Assembly (NCBI RefSeq): GCF_038433205.1
Contig: NZ_JBCDNA010000003.1
Location: 1 to 64,000, forward strand
Origin: Lutimonas vermicola
GTDB lineage: Bacteria; Bacteroidota; Bacteroidia; Flavobacteriales; Flavobacteriaceae
Length of the DNA stretch: 64,000 nucleotides
Direction of reading: 5' to 3'
Of the stretch, positions 52,796 to 61,656 are shown piece after piece (the first letter of the stretch is position 1; the number at the start of each line of letters is the position of its first letter). The translations under genes and the position numbers were made by a program. Under the pieces are notes generated by a model, which searched no databases, was not told where the DNA came from, and worked only from the letters and a program-made list of their open reading frames with translations.

Positions 52796-54130
52796 ATGAA
52801 AAAAAACATTACAAAGAAAATTTACGTCTTAGACACTTCTGTTTTATTATTTGATCACAATTCTATCACAAGTTTTGAAGAGAATGATGTCGCCATTCCG
52901 ATAACCGTTCTTGAAGAGTTGGACCAATTCAAAATCGGTAACGAAACCAAGAATTTTGAAGCCAGGGAAGTGATCCGTTTTTTAGATAAGCTTTCGGGAA
53001 GCAAAGGTCTGAATACCTGGATTGGACTCGGTGAGGACAAAGGTAAGATCAAAGTCATCATGGATCAACTTACTTTGAACAAAATGGATGCAGAGGAAAT
53101 TTATGGAAATACTAAAAACGACCACAAGATTATTAATGCTGCAATCTCCCTGCAAAATGAGGAAAAAGAGCATACAATCATTCTCGTTACCAAGGACATC
53201 AATTTAAGGATAAAAGCCAAGGCCATCGGTATGGTTTCTGAAGATTATGAAACGGGAAAAGTAAAAAATATCAAAAAGTTTTCTGAAGGGCTTCCCGTTA
53301 TCGACAATATAGATGCAGACATCATTCAAAATATCTATCAGAAAAATCAGATAAAGGAAAAAGGTATATTGGGTAAGGAAAAAATAACCAACGGTTATTA
53401 TATCCTCAATAATTGTACAAATTCTGTTCTTGCAAGATACAACGGGATTACCGACGCTATTGAAAAAGTTGATAAAAAATATGTGTTTGGAATCAAACCA
53501 CGGAATGCTGAACAGACCTTCGGGCTTAATGCCTTGTTAAATGATGAAATTAAGCTTGTGGCTCTTGAAGGTGTTGCCGGAACAGGTAAAACCTTGCTTG
53601 CCCTGGCCTCTGCCCTTGAGCAAAAGAACAAATATGATCAAATCATTCTTGCCAGGCCAATCATTCCGCTGAGCAACAGGGAGATTGGTTTTCTGCCTGG
53701 AGATGCCGAAGACAAGATCTCTCCTTATATGCAGCCCTTGTGGGACAACCTTACGTTTATAAAGAATCAATTTAAGGCCAATGAGAAAAAGAGTCGGGTG
53801 CTGGAACAATTGCAGGAATCAGGCCTTCTAACCATAACCGCACTTGCTTTTATCAGGGGGCGCAGTTTAACCAATGCGATCTTTATCATCGATGAAGCAC
53901 AGAATCTAACACCGCATGAAGTTAAAACCATCATTACACGAGCCGGAGAAGGTACAAAAGTAATCTTTACTGGAGACATAAATCAAATAGATACCCCTTA
54001 CATGGATGAACACAGTAACGGGCTTACTTATTTGATCGACAGGTTAAAAGGAAAAGCACTCTTTGCCCATGTAAAACTGGAAAAAGGGGAACGATCTGAA
54101 TTAGCCAATTTAGCGAATGAAATGCTTTAA
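52796..54130 (+). CDS. PIN-PhoH family protein
   Basis: 444 residues. An N-terminal PIN nuclease-like domain (about 9-160; DTSVLLFD and later acidic residues) is fused to a PhoH ATPase (Walker A EGVAGTGKTLLALA at about 257, Walker B FIIDEAQNL, VIFTGDINQID). This is the YlaK/PhoH2 type, an RNA helicase-nuclease, with a possible toxin-like relative in VapBC-PhoH2. No antitoxin gene is adjacent. It is alone on the plus strand between mfd and a DUF4252 gene and is followed by a perfect hairpin. Confidence 0.92.
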   Translation: MKKNITKKIYVLDTSVLLFDHNSITSFEENDVAIPITVLEELDQFKIGNETKNFEAREVIRFLDKLSGSKGLNTWIGLGEDKGKIKVIMDQLTLNKMDAEEIYGNTKNDHKIINAAISLQNEEKEHTIILVTKDINLRIKAKAIGMVSEDYETGKVKNIKKFSEGLPVIDNIDADIIQNIYQKNQIKEKGILGKEKITNGYYILNNCTNSVLARYNGITDAIEKVDKKYVFGIKPRNAEQTFGLNALLNDEIKLVALEGVAGTGKTLLALASALEQKNKYDQIILARPIIPLSNREIGFLPGDAEDKISPYMQPLWDNLTFIKNQFKANEKKSRVLEQLQESGLLTITALAFIRGRSLTNAIFIIDEAQNLTPHEVKTIITRAGEGTKVIFTGDINQIDTPYMDEHSNGLTYLIDRLKGKALFAHVKLEKGERSELANLANEML

Positions 54131-54152
54131 CAATTTTTCCAACGGGAATACC

Positions 54153-54178
54153 CAGGGTTTCACTAAAGTGAAACCCTG
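54153..54178. terminator. Hairpin after PhoH gene, possible terminator
   Basis: A perfect 12-bp inverted repeat (CAGGGTTTCACT with AGTGAAACCCTG) around AA. It begins 22 bases after the stop. No long T-run follows on either strand, so it may be a terminator of weak type or another stem-loop. Confidence 0.5.
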
Positions 54179-54259
54179 AGGAAACCCCGATTCTAATTAA
54201 TCTCAGAAATTTTTTGTTACAATTCAAGCTTTGATTCGTCATAAGGTAAATCAATTCTT

Positions 54260-54706
54260 ATGAAAAAAATCATTTTAGTAGTTGCCGTGTTTTTTGTCAC
54301 GTCCTGCGCCACCAATACTTCGTTTAATACTTTTTATCAAAACAACCAGGAGGATTCTGAATTTTCCTTTGGACTGAGCAGTTCCCTGATCGCCAATTTT
54401 TTGCCTGACGAGGACGTGGAAGACATAAAACCTTTACTAAAAAAAGCCAAGCATATCAGGATACTTGTGTTCTCACAAAATGCTGAAGAAAAAAATAAAA
54501 AATTCAATAAATTCATCAACAGGTCTCAATTTGAAAAGGTAGTCAAGTTGAAAGATGACGATGATAAATTGGCTTTTTTTACACTTGAAAAGAAGGATAG
54601 GATCAAAGAAATTGTTTTGGAGATCTCTTCAGGAAGTGAATTGGTTTTAATAGGGTTAAAGACAAATCTCACTCAGGAAGATTTGGATACATTACTTAAA
54701 TCTTAG
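54260..54706 (+). CDS. DUF4252 domain lipoprotein
   Basis: 148 residues. The signal peptide ends in VTSC (Cys at about residue 16), so the protein is a lipoprotein. The mature part matches the DUF4252 type: conserved LLKKAKHIRILVFSQN, then DDDDKLAFFTLEKKDRIKEIVLEI and LVLIGLKTNLTQEDL. Families of these lipoproteins are found in Bacteroidota, often in small clusters with ECF sigma genes. Function is unknown. Here it stands alone between PhoH and a CPBP protease. Confidence 0.82.
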   Translation: MKKIILVVAVFFVTSCATNTSFNTFYQNNQEDSEFSFGLSSSLIANFLPDEDVEDIKPLLKKAKHIRILVFSQNAEEKNKKFNKFINRSQFEKVVKLKDDDDKLAFFTLEKKDRIKEIVLEISSGSELVLIGLKTNLTQEDLDTLLKS

Positions 54707-54771
54707 GGCATAATCAATTCAATCCGTAAAACACGTGATTGTGTTGATCAGAATAAAAGCATATACATAGT

Positions 54772-55557
54772 ATGGGTATCATAGAAAAAAGAGAGATTAT
54801 ATTGTTTTCCATAATTGTTATGGGCTTGAGTTCGCTCATATGCTTTATCTCTTACAAATTTGACAACTCGAATTTAGCTATATTCACTGTTTTTACACCA
54901 TCATTGCTGGCCCTTTTATTTACAGCATTTACAAAAGGGAGAAAAGGGATTCACGACTTATTCATAAAACAAACCATCAAAAGAACAAGCATAAAATGGC
55001 TGCTTCTTTCTTTATTGGGAATCCCGCTTATTGCGTCTTTTGCAGTGCTCACCAATCTGAATTTTGATGTTTCGGCATTTAGTTTAAGAACTACTCAGTT
55101 AGTACCACAGGTTATAATCATCATACTAATAGCGCTGGGCGAAGAATATGGCTGGAGAGGATTTTTACTTCCTAAATTGATGAATAAATTCAACCTGTTA
55201 TATTCGAGTATCATACTTGGGTTAATTTGGGCTTGCTGGCATTTCCCGGCATATCTTATTGGTTCAGGGGTTCCTTTACAAATGAACTTCATGGTCTTTT
55301 TACTTTGGGTCTTGTTAGCAACGCTTTTTATCAGTTGGATTTATTACTATACAAGAAGTGTCCTTACCTCTATTCTAGTTCATATAGGTGCGAACGCTGC
55401 ATTTAATTATCTCTTTATTTTACCTGAGTTCACGGGTAGCATGAACACCTTTTGGTTATTGATACTCTATATGTCTGTTGTGGTATTGGCTGTTTATTAC
55501 GTCAAGCGTAAAAACTTAATAAAAGATAAAAACATAATCTCTAAAAATAGGGCTTAG
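54772..55557 (+). CDS. CPBP family intramembrane glutamic endopeptidase
   Basis: 261 residues with about seven or eight membrane segments. The protease motif is EEYGWRG with Glu124, Glu125 and Arg129, and the second motif has His157 in WACWHFPAYL; a further His is in VLTSILVHIGANAAFNY. This is the CAAX/Abi-type (CPBP) intramembrane protease family, cutting substrates within membranes. The substrate is unknown. It is followed by the convergent SDR gene, and its own regulation is not evident. Confidence 0.9.
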   Translation: MGIIEKREIILFSIIVMGLSSLICFISYKFDNSNLAIFTVFTPSLLALLFTAFTKGRKGIHDLFIKQTIKRTSIKWLLLSLLGIPLIASFAVLTNLNFDVSAFSLRTTQLVPQVIIIILIALGEEYGWRGFLLPKLMNKFNLLYSSIILGLIWACWHFPAYLIGSGVPLQMNFMVFLLWVLLATLFISWIYYYTRSVLTSILVHIGANAAFNYLFILPEFTGSMNTFWLLILYMSVVVLAVYYVKRKNLIKDKNIISKNRA

Positions 55558-55639
55558 GTGCCAACAAGAAAGTATAAAAAATAAACTGAGAAACCAGCAC
55601 ATCACAATCCTTATTATTCACCTATAAGACCGGTAAGAA

Positions 55640-56452
55640 TCAGGTCACTTTTACCTTTGTCAGCATTTTTGAAAGCAGCAGGGGGAAATATCTTTTAACA
55701 TAAATGGCAAAGACTTCAAGCGCGCCACCTATAACCACTTCCTGTCTTTTTTTATAAATGGATCTAATCGCTTTTTTTGCAAAAAGATCCGGGTTCAAAC
55801 CCTTGGCCGTGGCCTCATCCATTGTTCCTTGTTCTTTGCCATCTGCAGTTAGGGCATTGATTGAAACATTTGTTTTGACAAAACCCGGGCAAATCAAAGT
55901 AATATCAATATTATCCTTAAACAATTCAGCTCTTATACTGTCAAAAAAACCATGTAAGGCATGCTTGGATGCCGAATAAGAAGACCGCCAGGGCGTACCT
56001 ATTTTTCCCACAACACTTGTAATAGTCACGATATGACCTTGTTTCTTATCAATAAAAAAGGGAAGCAGCGCTTTGGTTAAAGCAATCGTTCCAAAATAAT
56101 TGATATCAAAAATTTTCCTGTCGACTTCCAGCAGGGTCTTTGAAGCCAGCGACCTCTGACTGATCCCTGCATTATTAATCAAAATATCTATAGCGCCAAA
56201 AAAGCTCATGGCCTTCACTACCAATTGCTTCATATCACCGGCCTTTAAAAGGTCCATTTCCAAAACAAATACTTTGTCTGGATGATCACATGATGATTTT
56301 ACAAGTTGCAAGGCAGTTGAGTCTCTTGATGAAAGAATCAAATTGGCTCCTAACCTTGAAAACCTAAGGGCCATAGCCTTTCCAATTCCGGAAGAGGCAC
56401 CTGTTATCCATATGGTTTTATCATTAAAATTCACAAAACTAGCTTTGCTCAA
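55640..56452 (-). CDS. Short-chain dehydrogenase/reductase
   Basis: 270 residues, classical SDR. The cofactor loop is TGASSGIG (17-24), with NNAG at 93-96, the catalytic Ser146, Tyr159 and Lys163 (SSYSASKHALHGFF). It oxidises or reduces an alcohol/ketone using NAD(P)H. The specificity cannot be told; the C-terminal extension (YVKRYFPLLLSKMLTKVKVT) is hydrophobic and may associate with membrane, as in the DltE-like group. It is convergent with the CPBP gene and divergent from the TlpA-like gene. Confidence 0.88.
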   Translation of the reverse strand: MSKASFVNFNDKTIWITGASSGIGKAMALRFSRLGANLILSSRDSTALQLVKSSCDHPDKVFVLEMDLLKAGDMKQLVVKAMSFFGAIDILINNAGISQRSLASKTLLEVDRKIFDINYFGTIALTKALLPFFIDKKQGHIVTITSVVGKIGTPWRSSYSASKHALHGFFDSIRAELFKDNIDITLICPGFVKTNVSINALTADGKEQGTMDEATAKGLNPDLFAKKAIRSIYKKRQEVVIGGALEVFAIYVKRYFPLLLSKMLTKVKVT

Positions 56453-56527
56453 ATATACTTAATTGACGCTAATATAAACCGTGATTTTCCCGTTGGAACT
56501 AATCAAATCCAATTTTCAGATAAATTG

Positions 56528-56535
56528 TACCTTTG
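56528..56535 (+). promoter_or_regulatory. Candidate -7 box of the TlpA-like gene
   Basis: TACCTTTG matches TAnnTTTG and lies inside the upstream extension of the open frame, 21 bases before ATG 56549. Confidence 0.5.
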
Positions 56536-56548
56536 CCAAAAATTTTTT

Positions 56549-57895
56549 ATGAAGAAGATCTTCTATATCGTCATTTTTATAACTTGTTTTTCACTTCAAG
56601 CACAATTTTCCATAAAGGGAACGATTGATCCTGATCATGACTATTCATGGATTCTGTTGTATAAAATGCAGAATGGAGATCAGACATATATCGATAATGC
56701 CGACGTAGTTGAAGGACAGTTTGAATTTGAGATCAATGATAGCGAACCCTCAGGAATATACAGGGCCTATTATCAAATTGAAAATAGTTTGTACGTAGAG
56801 TTTATTTACAATAAGGAGGAGGTCGAATTTTCTTTTGATCCGAACAATCCTGATATTTCCCTTTCTTTTTCTCAGTCAAAAGAAAACAATGTTTATCAAA
56901 ACTATTACAAGGAGATCCGATCAAAACAGCAAAAGATTGACTCCATCCAGGTATTGTATTTTAAATCCTCTGAAGAGAACCGGTATTTGGAATTAGAAAA
57001 ACAATACAAGGAATTTTTGGGAGAATTAAATGAAGTTCAAGCGAGGTATGAAAAAGAATCGATGGGAATGCTCGCCAACCATTTTATAAGTGCCAGTGCC
57101 CAATACAATGCCGAAAGCCCTCAGAAAGACCCTAATAGGTATATGGACGCTATTAAAGAGCATTTTTTCGATAATATGGACCTGTCAGATGAAGAACTGA
57201 GCCATTCAACTTTTGTCAGTGACAGGCTGCACGATTATGTCTTTTATTTAAACCAGGCAGAGGATCAAAATTCTGAGAATGAACTTCAAAAAGATGCCAT
57301 TGAAAAAGCATTGCAATGGATCGGTGATGATATGGAATTGCTGGGCAGTTTTGAAAGTGATCTGCTGGAAGTATTTCTTTTAAATGAAAATGTTGAAATG
57401 ATCAACTTTGTCAATGAAAATCATTACAAAAAATTACCTGCCACATATCAAAGTGGTGAGCTCAATAAAAGAGTAATCGCCACCCTTAAAACAGCTATTG
57501 GCATTACTGCGCCTGATTTCAGCTGGAGCGAGAATGGTATAACCAATTCGCTGCACGCTCTAAGGGGTACGGATTACTATATTCTTTTATTCTTTAGTTC
57601 AAATTGCCCTCATTGCCAGATGGAAATTCCTGAATTTTATAAATTTATCATAGGCATTGAGAATATAAAAGTTGTTGCTGTCGGCCTTGAAGATGAAAAG
57701 GGAAGTTGGGAAGCCATGACCGGGAATTATAATGAATTTATCAATATTCTTGATCTTGACAAATGGTCGAGCCAAAAAGTAAAAGATTATGGTGTTACGG
57801 CAATTCCTACTTATTTTGTTTTGGATATAGATAAAAAGATTCTCGCTAAACCCCTTGATTTTGAGGAATTAAAATCAATGTTCGAAACAAGATAG
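56549..57895 (+). CDS. TlpA-like thioredoxin-fold lipid-free secreted protein
   Basis: 448 residues from ATG 56549; the longer frame from TTG 56525 contains the promoter. The signal peptide ends SLQAQ. An N-terminal DUF4369-like domain (SIKGTIDP and on) is followed by a charged helical part (about 120-175) and a C-terminal thioredoxin fold with CPHC (Cys353, Cys356 in SSNCPHCQMEIPE) and the cis-Pro VTAIPTYFVLD. It probably handles disulfides in the periplasm. Bacteroidota have many such TlpA/DUF4369 fusions. It is divergent from the SDR gene and convergent with yraN. Confidence 0.87.
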   Translation: MKKIFYIVIFITCFSLQAQFSIKGTIDPDHDYSWILLYKMQNGDQTYIDNADVVEGQFEFEINDSEPSGIYRAYYQIENSLYVEFIYNKEEVEFSFDPNNPDISLSFSQSKENNVYQNYYKEIRSKQQKIDSIQVLYFKSSEENRYLELEKQYKEFLGELNEVQARYEKESMGMLANHFISASAQYNAESPQKDPNRYMDAIKEHFFDNMDLSDEELSHSTFVSDRLHDYVFYLNQAEDQNSENELQKDAIEKALQWIGDDMELLGSFESDLLEVFLLNENVEMINFVNENHYKKLPATYQSGELNKRVIATLKTAIGITAPDFSWSENGITNSLHALRGTDYYILLFFSSNCPHCQMEIPEFYKFIIGIENIKVVAVGLEDEKGSWEAMTGNYNEFINILDLDKWSSQKVKDYGVTAIPTYFVLDIDKKILAKPLDFEELKSMFETR

Positions 57896-57936
57896 AATAA
57901 GTCTGGCGTTTCAAGTTTATTCGTCTAAAGAGAAAG

Positions 57937-58296
57937 TCAGAAATGATAGAATGCATCTTCCAAATGAATGATGCTGGTATCCAGGTCTTTTTTCACAATA
58001 CCTATGACATCAAATCGCACTTCCACATCCAGATCTTCGGTTTGCACATAATGGTCTATGGCCTTTGTTAGCAATTTTATCTTGTGATCCCGAACAAAAT
58101 CCTGAGGTTCACCAAAGAAATTACTGGATCTGGTCTTCACCTCCACAACTGCCAGAATATCATCCTTTTGCGCAATAATATCCACTTCAGCCTTTTGAAA
58201 CCGCCAGTTTTTTTCTCTTATCGAAAAACCTTTTTTAACAAGGTAATCCAGGGCCAATTGCTCCCCCAGTATACCCAATTCATTATGAGAAGCCAT
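57937..58296 (-). CDS. YraN family (UPF0102) putative nuclease
   Basis: 119 residues, complete for the family. The nuclease-like core is seen in HNELGILGEQLALDYL, VDIIAQKDDILAVVEVKTRSS (a restriction-like PD-(D/E)XK arrangement) and the C-terminal FDVIGI. The role is unclear; family members are found in almost all bacteria and may process Holliday junctions or other DNA. It is 3 bases downstream of the LD-carboxypeptidase gene and co-transcribed. Confidence 0.88.
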   Translation of the reverse strand: MASHNELGILGEQLALDYLVKKGFSIREKNWRFQKAEVDIIAQKDDILAVVEVKTRSSNFFGEPQDFVRDHKIKLLTKAIDHYVQTEDLDVEVRFDVIGIVKKDLDTSIIHLEDAFYHF

Positions 58297-58299
58297 ATT

Positions 58300-59313
58300 T
58301 TACCTAAATCTAATTCTGGCCTTTGTTTTGGTTACCTTCATATCGACATAACTTCCCAATAACAAAGATCTGTTATCATCCACGTGACCTGCAGGAAAAT
58401 CGAATACAATGGGAAAATCGGTTCCTTCAGCAGCTTCAAGAACAATTTCTTCAAGGGATTTTCCAAAAGGGTTGCCCTTATTCGGTTTTAGTTTGAATTG
58501 CCCTACTATGATACCTGCACAGTTCTCAAAATAACCGGCTCTTTTTAAACTGATCATCATGCGGTCTATATGATACAGAGCCTCTCCAACGTCTTCAATA
58601 AACAATATCTTTCTGTTCATGTTCAGATTAGTGTCAGAAGCCAGCATACTGTAAACAATTGACAGGTTACCTCCTACTAATTGTCCTGAACTTTCACCCT
58701 GTCTGTTAAACTTTGACGAGTTTAATTTGTAACGCAATTTCTTTCCGAATAATGTTTGATAAAGGCTTTGAATGGATTCCTTTTGAACAGGGTCCTCCAG
58801 GTCAAGTGTCAAAGGCATCTGAGCATGAATTGACTGATATCCTAATTCGTGCAGTTTGTTATGCAAGACAGTAATATCAGAATATCCTATCACCCATTTT
58901 GGATGCTGCATGAATTTTGAAAAGTCCAGGTCGTCAACTATTCTGACCGAACCATAACCTCCCCTGGCAGCCCAAATAGCCTTGATACTTGGGTCGTCCA
59001 ATGCCTTTTGGAGATCTTCCAGCCTTTCTTCATCTGTCCCCGCAAAACTGTTGTCCTGCGACAGCAAATGATTCCCGAAAAAAACAACCAAACCCCAATG
59101 ATTTGCCAACTCTATCCCGGGATCAACTGCCGATCTCTCCCTTATTTTTCCGGCAGGGGAGAGAATAATAATTGTATCTCCCTTTTTTAGATATGCCGGT
59201 CTTATAAGATCTCTTGTAATGATTTCCTGTTCATCATTTTGAGCCTGAGAATTATAACTAAATATCAAAAATATGAGCAGGAAAACCAAGTGTGTATTTA
59301 ATTTGAAAAGCAT
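58300..59313 (-). CDS. LD-carboxypeptidase (peptidase family S66)
   Basis: 337 residues. A hydrophobic N-terminus (about 8-24, ending NSQAQ) is a likely signal peptide, unusual since LdcA of E. coli is cytoplasmic. The S66 nucleophile Ser145 is in VIGYSDITVLHNKL, the Glu of the triad in LFIEDVGEALYHIDRM and the His in FPAGHVDDNRSLLLG. It should cut the terminal D-Ala off tetrapeptides of peptidoglycan or muropeptides, here in the periplasm. It is divergent from metG; a 26-bp palindrome lies in the gap. Confidence 0.9.
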   Translation of the reverse strand: MLFKLNTHLVFLLIFLIFSYNSQAQNDEQEIITRDLIRPAYLKKGDTIIILSPAGKIRERSAVDPGIELANHWGLVVFFGNHLLSQDNSFAGTDEERLEDLQKALDDPSIKAIWAARGGYGSVRIVDDLDFSKFMQHPKWVIGYSDITVLHNKLHELGYQSIHAQMPLTLDLEDPVQKESIQSLYQTLFGKKLRYKLNSSKFNRQGESSGQLVGGNLSIVYSMLASDTNLNMNRKILFIEDVGEALYHIDRMMISLKRAGYFENCAGIIVGQFKLKPNKGNPFGKSLEEIVLEAAEGTDFPIVFDFPAGHVDDNRSLLLGSYVDMKVTKTKARIRFR

Positions 59314-59328
59314 CTTGAATTTTTTGTT

Positions 59329-59354
59329 AAAAATAGAATTTAAATTCTATTTTT
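59329..59354. repeat. 26-bp perfect palindrome between LD-carboxypeptidase and metG genes
   Basis: Two 13-base arms (AAAAATAGAATTT and its complement) meet directly with no spacer. It lies 15 bases upstream of the LD-carboxypeptidase ATG and contains a TATTTTTA box for that gene, so it overlaps a possible promoter. It is an operator candidate; formation as a terminator hairpin is also possible. Confidence 0.6.
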
Positions 59355-59428
59355 TGCTCGTCAGGTTTCAAGTATAGTGTAAAGCCCTGATAAATGAAAA
59401 TAAAGGATGACATGTTTTCCCTTTTTCT

Positions 59429-59436
59429 TACTTTTG
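59429..59436 (+). promoter_or_regulatory. Candidate -7 box of metG
   Basis: TACTTTTG matches TAnnTTTG and lies 18 bases before the metG ATG. Confidence 0.55.
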
Positions 59437-59454
59437 TGGTCTTAATTACTATAC

Positions 59455-61512
59455 ATGCAAGATCCTAAGAGATATACAATAACTGCCGCTTTACCCTATA
59501 CAAACGGACCTGTTCACATAGGTCATTTGGCAGGTGTATATGTGCCCGCCGACATCTATGCCAGATACCTTCGCCTTAACGGAAAGGATGTAGCATTTGT
59601 TTGCGGATCTGATGAACATGGAGTGCCGATCACCCTTAAGGCTAAAGCCGAAGGGATTTCACCACAACAGGTTGTGGATAAGTACCATAAAATCATCAAA
59701 ACATCGTTTAAGGAATTTGGAATTAGTTTTGATAATTACTCCCGGACTTCGGCTCCGGTGCATCATGAGACAGCTTCTGACTTTTTTAAAGACCTCTACG
59801 ATCACGGGAAGTTTATCGAAGAGACTTCAGCACAACTTTATGATGAAGACGCCAAACAGTTTTTGGCGGACAGGTTTATCATTGGGACCTGCCCAAAATG
59901 TGGTTATGAAGAAAGTTACGGGGATCAATGTGAAAATTGCGGAACAAGTCACAATGCCCAGGACCTGATCAATCCCAAATCTGTCATTACCGGAAATGTC
60001 CCTTCCCTTAAAGAAACAAAACACTGGTATCTACCTTTGAATGAATATCAAGACTGGTTAGGTGAATGGATCTTAAAAGGACATAAAAATGATTGGAAAA
60101 CCAATGTCCTCGGCCAGGTGAAATCATGGCTTGATGATGGCCTGAAGCCAAGAGCTGTAACGAGAGATCTTGACTGGGGAATTCCGGTTCCTTTAAAAGG
60201 TGCAGAAGGAAAGGTTTTATACGTTTGGTTTGACGCTCCCATCGGCTATATTTCATCGACCAAGGAATGGGCAGAAAGAACCGGGAAAAACTGGGAACCC
60301 TACTGGAAAGATAAAGACACACAACTCATCCATTTTATAGGTAAAGACAATATCGTTTTTCACTGTATCATCTTTCCTGCCATGTTAAAGGCACAGGGGA
60401 GTTATATTCTTCCTGAAAATGTTCCGGCGAATGAATTTTTAAACCTCGAAGGAAATAAAATCTCCACCTCCAAAAATTGGGCGGTTTGGCTACATGAATA
60501 CCTTGAAGACTTTCCCGAAAAACAGGATGTTTTGAGATACGTGCTTACGGCAAACGCTCCCGAAACAAAGGATAATGACTTTACCTGGAAGGATTTTCAG
60601 GCAAGGAACAATAATGAACTCGTGGCCATCTTTGGTAATTTTATCAATAGGGTGGTCGTGTTGACCAATAAATATTTTGAGGGAGTCATTCCTTCTCCCC
60701 GCAGTTTTTCAGAAATAGATCAGCAAACGCTTGAACTAACCTCTGAGTATCCAAGTATCATAGAAAAGTCAATCAAAAGGTACCGGTTTAGAGAAGCACT
60801 GACTGAACTTATGAATCTGGCGAGGCTTGGGAACAAGTATCTCGCAGACGAAGAACCCTGGAAACAGATCAAAACGGATCCTGAAAGAGTGGAAACCATT
60901 ATGTTTGTAGCGCTGCAGATCGCCGGAGCGCTTGCTGTGCTTTGTGAACCCTTTTTGCCCTTTACAAGTAATAAATTAAAAGGGATTTTAAACATGAAAG
61001 ATCCTGAATCCTTAAACTGGAATTCTATTGGAAGCGCAAAGGAGTTATTGTTGCCAAAGCAACATATCGGCAAAGCAGAATTGCTTTTTGCGAAGATTGA
61101 AGATACAGACATTCAACAACAGATCGACAAGCTGGAAGCCACGAAATTAAGTAATGCAGAAGTGGTGTTTGAACCTCAAAAGGAAACCATATCATTTGAG
61201 GATTTTACTAAACTTGATATCAGAATAGGAACAATTCTCGAAGCCGAAAAAATACCTAAAACCAAAAAACTTTTAAAACTTACAGTAGATGTCGGCATTG
61301 ACATCAGAACCATTGTAAGCGGTATTGCCGAAAGCTTTGACCCTGAAAAGATCATTGGACAAAAGGTTACGGTTCTTGTAAATTTAGCACCTCGAAAACT
61401 CCGAGGCGTCGAAAGTCAGGGAATGATCCTGATGAGCGACACTCCTGATGGGAAACTAACCTTTATAGAACCTGAAGGAAATACGGTGGTTAATGGAGAA
61501 AAAGTGAGCTAA
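59455..61512 (+). CDS. metG: Methionine-tRNA ligase with C-terminal tRNA-binding domain
   Basis: 685 residues. It charges tRNA-Met. The HIGH motif is at 21-24 (PVHIGHLAG), the zinc knuckle CPKCGYEESYGDQCENCG at about 143-160, and the KMSKS equivalent is KISTSKNW (about 336-343). The C-terminal 110 residues form an EMAP/Trbp111-like tRNA-binding domain (KLDIRIGTILEAEKIP, LRGVESQGMIL), as in E. coli MetG. It is transcribed alone and followed by a terminator-like hairpin. Confidence 0.96.
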   Translation: MQDPKRYTITAALPYTNGPVHIGHLAGVYVPADIYARYLRLNGKDVAFVCGSDEHGVPITLKAKAEGISPQQVVDKYHKIIKTSFKEFGISFDNYSRTSAPVHHETASDFFKDLYDHGKFIEETSAQLYDEDAKQFLADRFIIGTCPKCGYEESYGDQCENCGTSHNAQDLINPKSVITGNVPSLKETKHWYLPLNEYQDWLGEWILKGHKNDWKTNVLGQVKSWLDDGLKPRAVTRDLDWGIPVPLKGAEGKVLYVWFDAPIGYISSTKEWAERTGKNWEPYWKDKDTQLIHFIGKDNIVFHCIIFPAMLKAQGSYILPENVPANEFLNLEGNKISTSKNWAVWLHEYLEDFPEKQDVLRYVLTANAPETKDNDFTWKDFQARNNNELVAIFGNFINRVVVLTNKYFEGVIPSPRSFSEIDQQTLELTSEYPSIIEKSIKRYRFREALTELMNLARLGNKYLADEEPWKQIKTDPERVETIMFVALQIAGALAVLCEPFLPFTSNKLKGILNMKDPESLNWNSIGSAKELLLPKQHIGKAELLFAKIEDTDIQQQIDKLEATKLSNAEVVFEPQKETISFEDFTKLDIRIGTILEAEKIPKTKKLLKLTVDVGIDIRTIVSGIAESFDPEKIIGQKVTVLVNLAPRKLRGVESQGMILMSDTPDGKLTFIEPEGNTVVNGEKVS

Positions 61513-61531
61513 TATCATTAGCGAATCCTTT

Positions 61532-61570
61532 AAAAACATGAAATAATTTCAATTTGTTTCATGTTTTTTT
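61532..61570 (+). terminator. Rho-independent terminator after metG
   Basis: A 12-bp stem (AAAAACATGAAA with TTTCATGTTTTT), loop of 13, and a run of T overlapping and following the second arm. It begins 20 bases after the metG stop. Confidence 0.75.
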
Positions 61571-61656
61571 ATGCCCTAAATTGAACTGTCTGAAAAATTC
61601 TTGTCAACCTTTACCATAATTATTGCGTCTTTATATATGTAAGGCCTATTAGAAGC

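Noticed and set aside
52796..54130. Toxin-antitoxin pair VapBC-PhoH2
   Set aside because: No antitoxin-sized gene lies upstream in a suitable frame.
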